Position numbers and translations under genes: made by a program
Shown: positions 7,308-13,713 of the stretch, one piece after another
How positions within the stretch are numbered: position 1 is the first letter of the stretch
Layout: every line of letters begins with the position of its first letter
The notes under the pieces: model-generated
Databases searched by the model: none
The model's input: only the letters and a program-made list of their open reading frames with translations
What the model was told of the DNA's origin: nothing
NCBI GenBank assembly: GCA_963834365.1
Contig: CAWIBS010000038.1
Coordinates: forward strand, 1-13,713
Source of the DNA: CAWJAP01 sp963834365
GTDB lineage: Bacteria; Acidobacteriota; Vicinamibacteria; Vicinamibacterales; Vicinamibacteraceae
Reading direction: 5' to 3'
Length of the DNA stretch: 13,713 nt

Positions 7308-7706
7308 TCACTCGAGTCGAGCGCTCGCGGGTCCGATGATGACCGTCAGCATCCTCGCCAGCTGCCGTTGGCGCCGCGGGTTGGCGTCAAATCGGATTTC
7401 GACATTCCGAGGCGGCCGGCCGCCCAGCCCGACGCGGAGGAGGCCGGAGCTCAGCGTCGCCCGCGTGATGCGGACGTGCCCGCACAGGTTCCGCTGGTGG
7501 CTCTCCACGTAGACGCGGCCACCGTCGGGTGACTCGAACTGCCGCTGCATCAAGATGTACGGCCCGTCGTCGACGCTCCCGTCCTTCCGTTCCTCGAACG
7601 ACACATGGAAATATTCGTCGCCCGAGTTGGCGACGGAGACGTACGGCAGCGAGAACTCGGTCATCGGTTCGCCAGCATCGTTCTTCCGCAGTCGGTACGC
7701 TGGCAC
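7308..7706 (-). CDS. Small hypothetical protein, family not assigned
   Basis: A 132-residue cytoplasmic protein without signal peptide or membrane segment. It begins at a GTG (7706); an internal ATG at 7664 (MTEFSLPYVSVAN) is an equally possible start, giving 118 residues, and neither has a good Shine-Dalgarno sequence. The composition is that of a real beta-rich fold: YFHVSFEERKDGS, then PYILMQRQFESPDGGRVYVE, and an arginine-rich C-terminal half (HVRITRATL, RPPRNVEIRFDA). The YILMQRQ..PDGG..YVE pattern reminds me of small immunity-type proteins, but I cannot name a family with confidence and no toxin gene is adjacent. The reading frame is intact and convergent with the ATPase gene 71 bp away. 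Confidence 0.55.
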   Translation of the reverse strand: MPAYRLRKNDAGEPMTEFSLPYVSVANSGDEYFHVSFEERKDGSVDDGPYILMQRQFESPDGGRVYVESHQRNLCGHVRITRATLSSGLLRVGLGGRPPRNVEIRFDANPRRQRQLARMLTVIIGPASARLE

Positions 7707-7940
7707 CGAGGACGGGGCCGCCTGCTGTCACCCCAGCCGTGGGTAGCGCGCCTCGACCACAGAGCGCCCAGGCCGTCGCGATTCACGCGTTGGGATTCAG
7801 GAACAGCTTCGGCGGCGTCACAGGTTACGCCATACGTCCGCGCACTTGGTGCTGCCTTCCGCCAGATTCCACTCCAGTACTGATTCAGCATATGCGCAAG
7901 GCGGCATGCTGCCTCGTGACGGAGAGGAGGCCGTCCCGGC

Positions 7941-8396
7941 ATGTCACAGACACGCACCCGGAAGCGGAAGAAAGCGCCGAAGCACGTCCTCGCGCTCCCC
8001 GATCTCGAAGAGGCGAAGTCGGCGGTCCTCGCCTAACCTCACCTCGGCGAGCGACCAGCGCACCTACGACCACGCCATCCGCGAGGTCGTCGGCTGGTAT
8101 GCTCCGAACCACGCCTCGCGTTCAATCGGACTGTCGTCTTGCGGTATCGGATCCATCTCGAGCAGCGCCAATACGCGCCGGCGACGATCAACCTTCGGCT
8201 CGCGGCGAATGCGACGGGTGGCGTACGAGGCGGCCGATACGGGACTCCTCCAGTCCGAAGCTCGCGACCGGGATTCGTCGCGTGCAAGGCGTCCGCCGAC
8301 TCGGGGTGCGCCTCGGGAACTGGTCGACACCCGAACAGGGACGACGGCTGCTCGGGCCAGACACGCCGACGACGCCCCGCGACGTTGCCGCGCTCC
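7941..8396 (+). pseudogene. Decayed tyrosine recombinase/integrase, N-terminal half
   Basis: GGAGAGGAGG precedes the ATG, which opens MSQTRTRKRKKAPKHVLALP and continues to a TAA at 8034. The protein then runs on by frame changes. After 8037 it reads LTSASDQRTYDHAIREVVGW; after 8102, SEPRLAFNRTVVLRYRIHLE, then QRQYAPATINLRLAA; after about 8210, VAYEAADTGLL; after about 8250, LATGIRRVQGVRRLGVRLGN, then WSTPEQGRRLLG. This is the SAM-like core-binding domain of XerC/D-type integrases and the beginning of the catalytic domain. At least four frameshifts occur (about 8034, 8101, 8208 and 8250), and the similarity stops near 8396 before any catalytic Arg, His or Tyr motif. It is clearly dead. It marks past integration or rearrangement here. 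Confidence 0.75.
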
Positions 8397-8503
8397 GGCG
8401 ATTTCATGTGAGTGCTGGAAGCCGAGCCACTTCGATTGCGAAAAGTCCAGGAATCTGCTGCGGCGTGTCCGGATTCTCCCCGCCTTTGCGTAGCTACTGA
8501 CAA

Positions 8504-8509
8504 GAGGAG
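8504..8509 (+). promoter_or_regulatory. Ribosome binding site of the esterase gene
   Basis: GAGGAG, 6 nt before the ATG at 8516. It fixes the start of the secreted esterase gene immediately downstream of the dead integrase. Confidence 0.6.
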
Positions 8510-8515
8510 AGTTTC

Positions 8516-9620
8516 ATGGAAACACAACCAGTTTCAGTTGTGCAGGAAGGTATCTCTCGCAAGCTTTTCAGGAATCTTGTAGTCCTCGTGTTGTCTGGAG
8601 CTGCCGTGTTGGGGCAGACGTCACCTGCTGCCTCTCAGGTCGGCGACCCGTTCGGCGTCCCGTGTGACAGCGTCGGAACGAGCGGCATTCCGTACGTGCC
8701 AGGCGTCAATTGCCGGGTAATGGCTGTGGACGGTTATATGCGGCAGTACATCGTGTGGATACCGTTGGGCGGCGTGCCGGCCGGTTCTCCAGCAGTGGTC
8801 ATGCTCCACGGCGCCAGTGGTGACGCCGCAGTGACCCTGCGCAGTTCTGGCTGGCGGGAAAAAGCGACACAGGAGAACTTCGTCGCCGTGTTCCCAACGG
8901 CGGCCGAACACTTCGTCCTGGAAACACAGCGTTTCTCGACACGCTGGAACAACTACAGCCTGCCGACCGAGATCGACCCCAATCGGCGACCGGCGGGTTA
9001 TCCGGCGACGTCTCCCTGGCCCGCCGACGACGTGAAGTTCATCCGTCAAATAGGTGGGGACATCATCCAACAGCTCTCCACCGATCCGCACCGCGTGTAC
9101 GTTGCAGGATTTTCGAGTGGTGGCGGTATGTGCGCGCGTCTGGGTGTCGAGTTGTCGGATCTCATCGCGGCTGTGGCATGCCACAACTCGGGCTTGCAGC
9201 GAGGTACACGAAACACTGGTCGGCGCTCGCAATCTATCCGCGTTCTTTACTCTCGGCACCCTGGACGGCAACGGGCTCGAGGCAGTCAACGCCTACCTGG
9301 CCGCCTTGGGACTGCCTGCCATCGCGGAGCTGCCGCTCGATCCCTTCGATCTGGGCCAGATCCCGCCAATCAAGAATCAGATCTTGGTAACTCTCGAGTC
9401 GTTCAATCTCCAGGCTGCTCCGCTCACCGTCGTGACCGGTCCGAGCTGGACACAGCTTCACGCACAGACCGCGCAACCCGGCAACGCGGACGGCAACGAG
9501 TTGTTCTTCTCATTTCTCGACGATGTGACCCACCAATACCCCAACGGCAGGAACAATCCCGAGGGATTCAGCGAGCCGGATGCGGTCTGGCCATTCTTCG
9601 TGCAGCATCCCCGTCCGTAA
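8516..9620 (+). CDS. Secreted esterase, PHB-depolymerase/LpqC-like, frameshifted
   Basis: An exported alpha/beta hydrolase of the polyhydroxybutyrate-depolymerase/feruloyl-esterase-like group. A signal peptide occupies about residues 1-41 (hydrophobic LVVLVLSGAAVLGQ, then SPAASQ). The oxyanion motif HGASGD is near residues 98-103, WPADDVKFIRQI follows, and the nucleophile elbow is GFSSGGGM (Ser200). The first frame is convincing to about residue 228 (AACCHNSG region, position 9190-9200). The gene then continues one base out of frame: ETLVGARNLSAFFTLGTLDG, PIKNQILVTLESF, then FLDDVTHQYPNGRNNPEGF, stopping at TAA 9618. The second frame supplies the acid (TLDGN) and the histidine (THQYPNG). So the whole enzyme is encoded, but one +1-type shift at about 9190-9215 splits it; a sequencing error is as likely as a true lesion. 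The next gene starts 88 nt downstream on the same strand, suggesting co-transcription. Confidence 0.8.
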
Positions 9621-9708
9621 GTCGCCAACCCATTCAGGCGCGAGCCGTGGAAAGTCAAGACGATCACCCGGTTCGTGTGAGCAAACCATCACAAATCAGG
9701 AGAACGAC

Positions 9709-10347
9709 ATGGCTTATCAACACAGCTCAACTCAGTTCACGCTCCGGCGCATCGTGCTTCTTCCGGCAATCGTGCTGGCCGCATTGCTCGACCTCGGCGC
9801 CATCCACACTCTTGCGGCGAATCAGTCGGTTGAAATCGGTCGCGTCACATCGTCCGGAACCATTGCCCTACAGCTGGAGAAATTCCACGAGCAGTTTGGT
9901 GATGGGACCAGGATTTCCGAGATCACCGTCGGCGATTACAACGGCTACCGCGTCGTCAGGCGCAAGGGGAACTCGGCCTCCGGTGAATGCCGGGTCGAGA
10001 TGGCCCCACTCATGACTGGTAACGGCGAAGCCATCCTGAGCGGCTCCGCCGTGGCAGCCGGTACGCGAGTTTTCCTCCCCGGCCTGATCAAGGTGACGCT
10101 GACCGGCTGCTCGAACAACCTTTGCAGCAGTCTCGCTGGCGCAGATGGACTGGGTGGCCACGAGACCCTGCGCGCCTGGTGCGATCAGACGGTATTGAGT
10201 GAGAACCGTTGCCGGTGCCACGTGGTCACGACCGAGTCTCCGGACATCGAGCTCGCTGAGGATCCCGGGAACCTCTGCACGTCATGGTTGGACCGTCTCA
10301 TCTCGGCCCACGTCAGCGAGTGGGTGCGGTTTCGCTACATCGAGTGA
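9709..10347 (+). CDS. Secreted cysteine-rich protein of unknown function
   Basis: A 212-residue protein with a clear Shine-Dalgarno (AGGAGA, 7 nt before the ATG). The N-terminus is a signal peptide (basic TLRR, hydrophobic IVLLPAIVLAALLDLGAI, possible cleavage after about residue 37). The mature part has no membrane helix and seven cysteines, in GECRVE, TGCSNNLCSS, AWCDQ, NRCRCH and NLCTSW, which suggests disulfides in the periplasm or outside the cell. I do not recognise the family. A longer in-frame start at 9580 lies inside the esterase gene and has no ribosome binding site, so it was not chosen. The 88-nt spacing suggests it is expressed with the esterase and may be a partner or another secreted product. 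Confidence 0.75.
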   Translation: MAYQHSSTQFTLRRIVLLPAIVLAALLDLGAIHTLAANQSVEIGRVTSSGTIALQLEKFHEQFGDGTRISEITVGDYNGYRVVRRKGNSASGECRVEMAPLMTGNGEAILSGSAVAAGTRVFLPGLIKVTLTGCSNNLCSSLAGADGLGGHETLRAWCDQTVLSENRCRCHVVTTESPDIELAEDPGNLCTSWLDRLISAHVSEWVRFRYIE

Positions 10348-10374
10348 ACGGCCGATTGATTCGACATCGATGGC

Positions 10375-10818
10375 CGGGCCGGACGCGAGGTCCCGAGCAA
10401 CTACTCATGATGCTGCGCGCGCTCCTGGCGGATCGGTTCAAGCTCGTAGCCCGGACCGAAACACACAGCTCCAGGTATTCCCCGTGACGCGAATCGATGG
10501 ACGCGCCGGTCCGCGCCTACGACCAGTGGCGGCGGAGTGCCCTGATTGGGGCGACCGCCCCCCGGTGGCGGCGGGTCAACTGCCGCTATGTGGTGCGCTC
10601 CGTGCGGGGCCGGGCCGAGTCTCGTCACGCAGCGTGACGATGGACCAGTTCATCTCTTTTCTGTCGCCACGCGTCGACCGCGTCGTGCTCGATCGGTCAG
10701 GCATTGGTGGATTGTTAATTTAAGGTTGAATCCGGACGAAGTTGTTGGCGAGCGCGGCAGTCGCGACGGGCCGAAGCTGACCCTGATTGGGCTGCGCCAG
10801 GCACACGCCCAAGTGCTG
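10375..10818 (+). pseudogene. Remnant of a TIGR03435-family protein
   Basis: The conserved core of this acidobacterial family of unknown function is readable in three successive frames: GPEQLLMMLRALLADRFKLV (about 10387-10450), then GRAGPRLRPVAAECP followed by LRAGPGRVSSRSVTMDQFIS and VDRVVLDRSGIGG (about 10460-10712), then NLRLNPDEVVGERGSRDGPK (about 10716-10780). In intact members the motif 'LLADRFKLVVHRET...GRLGPQLRPS...MDQFA..LS..VDRPVVDRTGL.G.F' occurs in this order in the C-terminal half. Two frameshifts are present, the N-terminal half is missing, and the sequence is cut where the IS21 element begins. The last 30 codons before the IS are only weakly similar to the family. Confidence 0.65.
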
Positions 10819-10895
10819 GCCTCGGTGGACACCCAAAACCGGCCATTAATCGACACCTCAAAACCGGCCATTTCCTGACGCTGTCGGCCGAGACG
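10819..10895. repeat. IS21 left terminal inverted repeat with two iterons
   Basis: Contains GCCTCGGTGGAC (10819-10830), a first iteron CAAAACCGGCCATT (10834-10847), a second CAAAACCGGCCATTTC (10859-10874) and GGCCGAGACG (10886-10895). The iterons start 25 bp apart. Multiple repeats at each end are a known mark of IS21 elements and are bound by the transposase. Confidence 0.8.
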
Positions 10896-10932
10896 TTGAC
10901 CGCGACGAGGAGCCTCGTGTTCCTCCGTTGCC

Positions 10933-12480
10933 ATGGGGAACGTCTTGGACCCGAGCAAGCAGCAGCAAGTGATCGCGTTGGGGCGCCTCGGCTGGCCGCT
11001 CCGACGTATTGAGCAGGAGACCGGGATCCGTCGTGAGACGGCCAGTGCGTATTTGCGCGCGGCAGGGATTGCGGTCCGCGGCCGTGGGCGACCAGGGGAA
11101 GAGAAGGGAAAACCGGCCATTTCCGCTGGGGTGTCCACCGACCCCGCGCGGCCATGGCCGCCGCCCGGCCGCGCGCCCTGCGCCAGTGCCTGCGAGCCCT
11201 ACCGCGATCTGATCGTCGAGGCCCTCGGGCGCGGGCGCAATGCGATGGCGATCTGGCAGGACCTGGTCGATGACCACGGCTTTGCCGCCCGTTACGCCAG
11301 TGTCCGCCGGTTCGTCCGTCAGCTCCGCGGGCGCGCGCCCGTCGACGCGCGCGTGGTCATTACGACCGCCTCGGGCGAGGAAGCCCAGGTCGACTATGGC
11401 GACGGGCCGATGGTCCGCCACCCGCACACCGGCAAGTACCGCCGGACGCGCCTCTTTGTCCTGACCCTCGGCTACTCGCGCAAGGCCGTCCGTCTGCTCG
11501 CGTGGCACTCCAGCGCGCAGGGCTGGGGCGAGCTCCACGAACGCGCGTTTCGGCGCCTCGGCGGCACGCCGCGCGTCGTGGTCCTCGACAATCTCAAAGA
11601 AGGCGTCCTCACCCCCGACGTCTACGAGCCCACGCTCAATCCGCTGTATCGCGACGTGCTCGCGCACTACGGGGTGACCCCCTTGCCGTGCCGCGTCCGC
11701 GATCCCGATCGCAAGGGCAAGGTCGAAGCGGGGATTGGTCACACGCAGAAGACGCCGCTGCGCGGCCTTCGCTTCGAGACGCTCGCGCAGGCGCAGGCCT
11801 ATCTCGATCGCTGGGAGGCCCACTGGGCCGACACCCGCATCCACGGCACGACGAAGCGGCAGGTCGCGGTGATGTTTGCCGAGGAGCGGCCCGCCCTGCA
11901 GCCGCTGCCGGTCGAGCCCTTTCGCTATTACCGCTACGGGGTGCGGACGGTGCATCTCGACGGCTGCGTCGAGGTCGACGCCGCGTACTACTCGGCGCCC
12001 CCCGGCTGGATCGGGCCGCCAGTCCAGGTGCAGTGGACCGAGCTGCATGTCCGGCTGCTGGCGCCGGCCACCGGCCAGCTGCTGCGGGAACACGTCCGCA
12101 CCAAGCGCGGGTGGCATCGCATCGACGACGCCGATCGGCCGGCCCGCACGCCCCGCCCGACGCTCGCGTTGCTCGCGCGGGCCCGCTACGCCGGCGCGCA
12201 TCTCCACGCCGTCTGCACGCACATCCACACGCACGAGGGGGCCGCCGGCGTCCGTCGCATCCTCGGCGTGCTCAGCCTCGCCAAGAAATACGGCGCGGTC
12301 GCCGCGGACGACGCCGCCAAGGCCGCCCTCGAGCTGCACGTACCGACCTACCGCTTCCTGCGGCGCTATCTCGAACGCCGCCCCGCCGCGCCGCTCACGC
12401 TGAAGCAAGTCGACCCACTCATCCGCCAGCTCACCCTCTACCGCGATCTCATCGATCGCACCACAGGAGACCCATCATGA
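10933..12480 (+). CDS. istA: IS21-family transposase IstA
   Basis: A 515-residue DDE transposase. A helix-turn-helix lies at about residues 15-45 (LGRLGWPLRRIEQETGIRRE). A proline-rich linker (about 50-85) is followed by a second DNA-binding segment (ALGRGRNAMAIWQDLVDDHG). The rve catalytic core has Asp154 (AQVDYGDGP), Asp219 (RVVVLDNLKEG) and Glu265 (GKVEAGIGHTQK), the expected triad. A C-terminal domain with AAYYSAPPGWIG and the LSLAKKYG helix completes the protein. The length is normal and the frame unbroken, so it is probably functional. The start (MGNVLDPSKQQQ) agrees with family members, though no Shine-Dalgarno sequence is visible. The linker residues 59-70 (GKPAISAGVSTD) are encoded by DNA that repeats the IS terminal sequence. 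The stop overlaps the istB start by 4 nt. Confidence 0.95.
   Translation: MGNVLDPSKQQQVIALGRLGWPLRRIEQETGIRRETASAYLRAAGIAVRGRGRPGEEKGKPAISAGVSTDPARPWPPPGRAPCASACEPYRDLIVEALGRGRNAMAIWQDLVDDHGFAARYASVRRFVRQLRGRAPVDARVVITTASGEEAQVDYGDGPMVRHPHTGKYRRTRLFVLTLGYSRKAVRLLAWHSSAQGWGELHERAFRRLGGTPRVVVLDNLKEGVLTPDVYEPTLNPLYRDVLAHYGVTPLPCRVRDPDRKGKVEAGIGHTQKTPLRGLRFETLAQAQAYLDRWEAHWADTRIHGTTKRQVAVMFAEERPALQPLPVEPFRYYRYGVRTVHLDGCVEVDAAYYSAPPGWIGPPVQVQWTELHVRLLAPATGQLLREHVRTKRGWHRIDDADRPARTPRPTLALLARARYAGAHLHAVCTHIHTHEGAAGVRRILGVLSLAKKYGAVAADDAAKAALELHVPTYRFLRRYLERRPAAPLTLKQVDPLIRQLTLYRDLIDRTTGDPS
11109..11141. repeat. Internal copy of IS21 terminal-repeat modules in istA
   Basis: AAAACCGGCCATTTCC at 11109-11124 is identical to 16 bp of the second left iteron (10860-10875). 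GGTGTCCACCGA at 11130-11141 is the exact reverse complement of 12 bp of the left tip (10822-10833). The two modules are therefore present inside the istA coding region, 5 bp apart, with one of them inverted relative to its order at the left end. Confidence 0.75.
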
Positions 12481-13238
12481 ACCTCGTCGAGCTCGATCAC
12501 GCCCTCCGCAAGCTCCGCCTCTCCGGCATGGCGACCGTCCTCGAGACGCGGCTCCGCCAAGCCCAGTCCGAGCAGCAGGCGCCCATCGATCTGATCTCCG
12601 CGCTCGTCGGCGATGAGCTCCTCCGCCGGCAGGATCGCCTCATCGCCCGGCGGGTGCAGCAGGCGCGCTTCCGCGATGGCGACCGCTCGCTCGACGGCTT
12701 CGATTTCGACTTCAACAAGAAGATGCATCGCGCCCTGATCCACGACCTCGCGACTGCACGCTTCATCCCGCAACGGGACGACGTGCTGTTCCTCGGGCCG
12801 CCTGGCACCGGCAAGAGTCATCTCGCGCAGGCGATTGGGAAGGCGGCGATCTACCAGGGCCACCGCGTCCTCTATCGCGAGGCGCACACGCTGCTCGAGG
12901 AGATCGCCGACGCCACGCTCGACGGGACCCGTAAAGACTTCTTTGCCGAGCTGACGACGGTCCCGCTGTTGATCATCGACGACCTCGGGATGCGCAAGCT
13001 CCCGCACACGGCCGCCGAGGACCTGCTGGAGGTCATCATGCGGCGCTACGAGCGGGCCTCGACCCTGCTCACGTCGAACCGGCCGGTCGACGACTGGGGC
13101 AAGCTGCTCGGCGACACCGCCGCCGTGACCGCCCTGCTCGACCGGCTCCTGCACCACGCCCACGTGCTCAAGTGCGGACCACGGAGCTGGCGCACGAAGG
13201 TCCACACCGACTTGCGCTCAGAGGACGCGACGCAGTAG
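12477..13238 (+). CDS. istB: IS21-family transposition helper ATPase IstB
   Basis: A 253-residue AAA+ ATPase of the DnaC/IstB type that assembles on target DNA and directs the IstA transposase. The N-terminal helical domain (ELDHALRKLRLSGMATVLET) is followed by FDFDFNKKMHRALIHDLA, Walker A GPPGTGKS (107-114), Walker B LLIIDDLG (164-171), sensor I LLTSNRP and the C-terminal AVTALLDRLLHHAHVLK. AGGAG lies 7 nt before the ATG, and the start overlaps the istA stop as ATGA, so translation is coupled. The length is normal and the frame intact. The final 20 residues (PRSWRTKVHTDLRSEDATQ) diverge from the common 'GxSYRLK' ending. Confidence 0.95.
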   Translation: MNLVELDHALRKLRLSGMATVLETRLRQAQSEQQAPIDLISALVGDELLRRQDRLIARRVQQARFRDGDRSLDGFDFDFNKKMHRALIHDLATARFIPQRDDVLFLGPPGTGKSHLAQAIGKAAIYQGHRVLYREAHTLLEEIADATLDGTRKDFFAELTTVPLLIIDDLGMRKLPHTAAEDLLEVIMRRYERASTLLTSNRPVDDWGKLLGDTAAVTALLDRLLHHAHVLKCGPRSWRTKVHTDLRSEDATQ

Positions 13239-13246
13239 AACTCACC

Positions 13247-13319
13247 CGTCTCGGCCCGGTCAGAAATGGCCGGTTTTGCCCGTCGACGAAATGGCCGGTT
13301 TTGACCCGTCCACCGAGGC
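13247..13319. repeat. IS21 right terminal inverted repeat with two iterons
   Basis: Contains CGTCTCGGCC (13247-13256), iterons GAAATGGCCGGTTTTG at 13263-13278 and 13288-13303 (identical 16-mers starting 25 bp apart, the same spacing as at the left end), and GTCCACCGAGGC (13308-13319). It aligns in inverted orientation with the left end over its whole length with small gaps. Confidence 0.8.
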
Positions 13320-13640
13320 GAGACCGCGCCCGAGAGGGCGATTGTCCAGCACCTCGCCAGCGAAGCGGATCTGTTCGCCCGCAACGCGGGCGTTGTCAAC
13401 GGCTACTACGACGAAGTCGCGGCGCTCTACGCCGCCCACAGCGAATCGCGCGTGGGTCGGGACGAAGCCCTGGCGCGAAAGCGCCTGCTGTTCAGCGAGC
13501 TTGTCGGGGCCCGCGCCTCCCTTCGGTGCCGAGGCCCGTCTCGTTCAATCGGTGTCCAGCCGAGCTGAACAACGCGGGCCAGACGTTCGACCGCAACTAC
13601 AGCCGTATGCGGGATCCACGGTGGTTGCCCGTTAGCCCCT
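13320..13640 (+). pseudogene. Remnant of a predicted aminopeptidase
   Basis: Directly after the IS tip an open frame of 83 codons reads ETAPERAIVQHLASEADLFA, then VNGYYDEVAALYAAHSESRV and GRDEALARKRLLFSEL, ending at TGA 13566-13568. This resembles the C-terminal part of the predicted aminopeptidase family (Pfam PF10023), in which 'LALYAS...EEKRARKA.vFaeL' is followed by a conserved LNNA motif. After a frame change the same DNA reads FNRCPAELNNAGQTFDRNYS (about 13546-13605), which supplies that motif. The N-terminal metal-binding part (HExxH) is absent on both sides of the IS. After about 13610 no family similarity remains, and I see nothing further that I can name up to the window end. Confidence 0.5.
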
Positions 13641-13713
13641 TGCTGCCTGAACAACGAGAACTCGCGCGGGAAAGTGCAGAATGTCCGTGGAGATAGCTCG
13701 GACAAGCTCGGGC

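Larger units (their letters stand above)
10819..13319 (+). mobile_element. IS21-family insertion sequence, complete
   Basis: About 2.5 kb with the IS21 layout: istA followed by istB with an ATGA overlap, both intact, bounded by long imperfect terminal inverted repeats. The outermost 12 bp (GCCTCGGTGGAC at 10819; its complement at 13308-13319) are identical. Each end carries two copies of AAAACCGGCCATT-type repeats, and an inner 10-bp match (GGCCGAGACG) sits at 10886-10895 and 13247-13256. The exact tips are uncertain by a few bases, since IS21 ends usually begin with TG. No direct target duplication of 4-8 bp is visible at either set of possible tips. The two flanks belong to different decayed genes. 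Confidence 0.85.

Noticed and set aside
7529..8500. 323-codon plus-strand frame as one gene
   Set aside because: It mixes antisense of the small gene at 7308-7706 with one of several frames of the dead integrase; only the stretch around 8250-8396 has protein similarity.
10858..13205. Long minus-strand open frames of 516 and 255 codons covering istA and istB
   Set aside because: They mirror the real transposase genes; in GC-rich codon usage the antisense strand stays open. Their translations are low-complexity and match no family I know, whereas the plus-strand frames carry full catalytic motifs.
1..13713. CRISPR arrays, tRNA or rRNA genes, phage structural genes, toxin-antitoxin or restriction systems
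   Set aside because: None was found on reading both strands; no regularly spaced repeats other than the IS21 iterons, and no diagnostic motifs.

Overview
The window looks like an accessory stretch of a GC-rich Acidobacteriota genome, most likely of the Vicinamibacteria type. The grounds are a PadR regulator paired with an acidobacterial duplicated-orphan-permease (ADOP, MacB/FtsX-like) gene, a remnant of the TIGR03435 family that is expanded in Acidobacteriota, secreted alpha/beta hydrolases and strongly GC-rich codon use. This is inference from gene families, not a phylogenetic result.

Left part (1-4100): a padR-ADOP operon on the minus strand, with the ADOP reading frame broken once near 1800-1850. 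Two near-identical palindromes 50 bp apart flank a recognisable -35 box in front of padR, and the padR start codon lies inside the proximal one. Beyond the operator lie a sliver of a PQQ-type beta-propeller gene (+) and the frameshifted C-terminal end of a second ADOP gene (-).

Middle (4100-8500): a DoxX-like membrane protein gene whose usual start is missing, a C-terminal sliver of an alpha/beta hydrolase, an intact secreted S33-type alpha/beta hydrolase (-), a divergent NadR-like P-loop ATPase (+), a small unassigned protein (-), and a decayed tyrosine recombinase carrying only its N-terminal half and at least four frameshifts.

Right part (8500-13713): a secreted esterase/depolymerase-like gene broken by one frameshift, followed by an intact secreted cysteine-rich protein of unknown function. 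Then comes a TIGR03435 remnant that runs up to an intact IS21-family element (istA, istB with a 4-nt overlap, multiple terminal repeats). On its far side lies a remnant of a different gene, probably a predicted aminopeptidase.

Overall this is a region of gene decay: at least six remnants lie among a few intact genes, with one dead recombinase and one apparently complete IS. I see no CRISPR array, tRNA, rRNA or recognisable defence island. The most informative signals are the paired operator at padR and the IS21 terminal-repeat sequence repeated inside the istA coding region.
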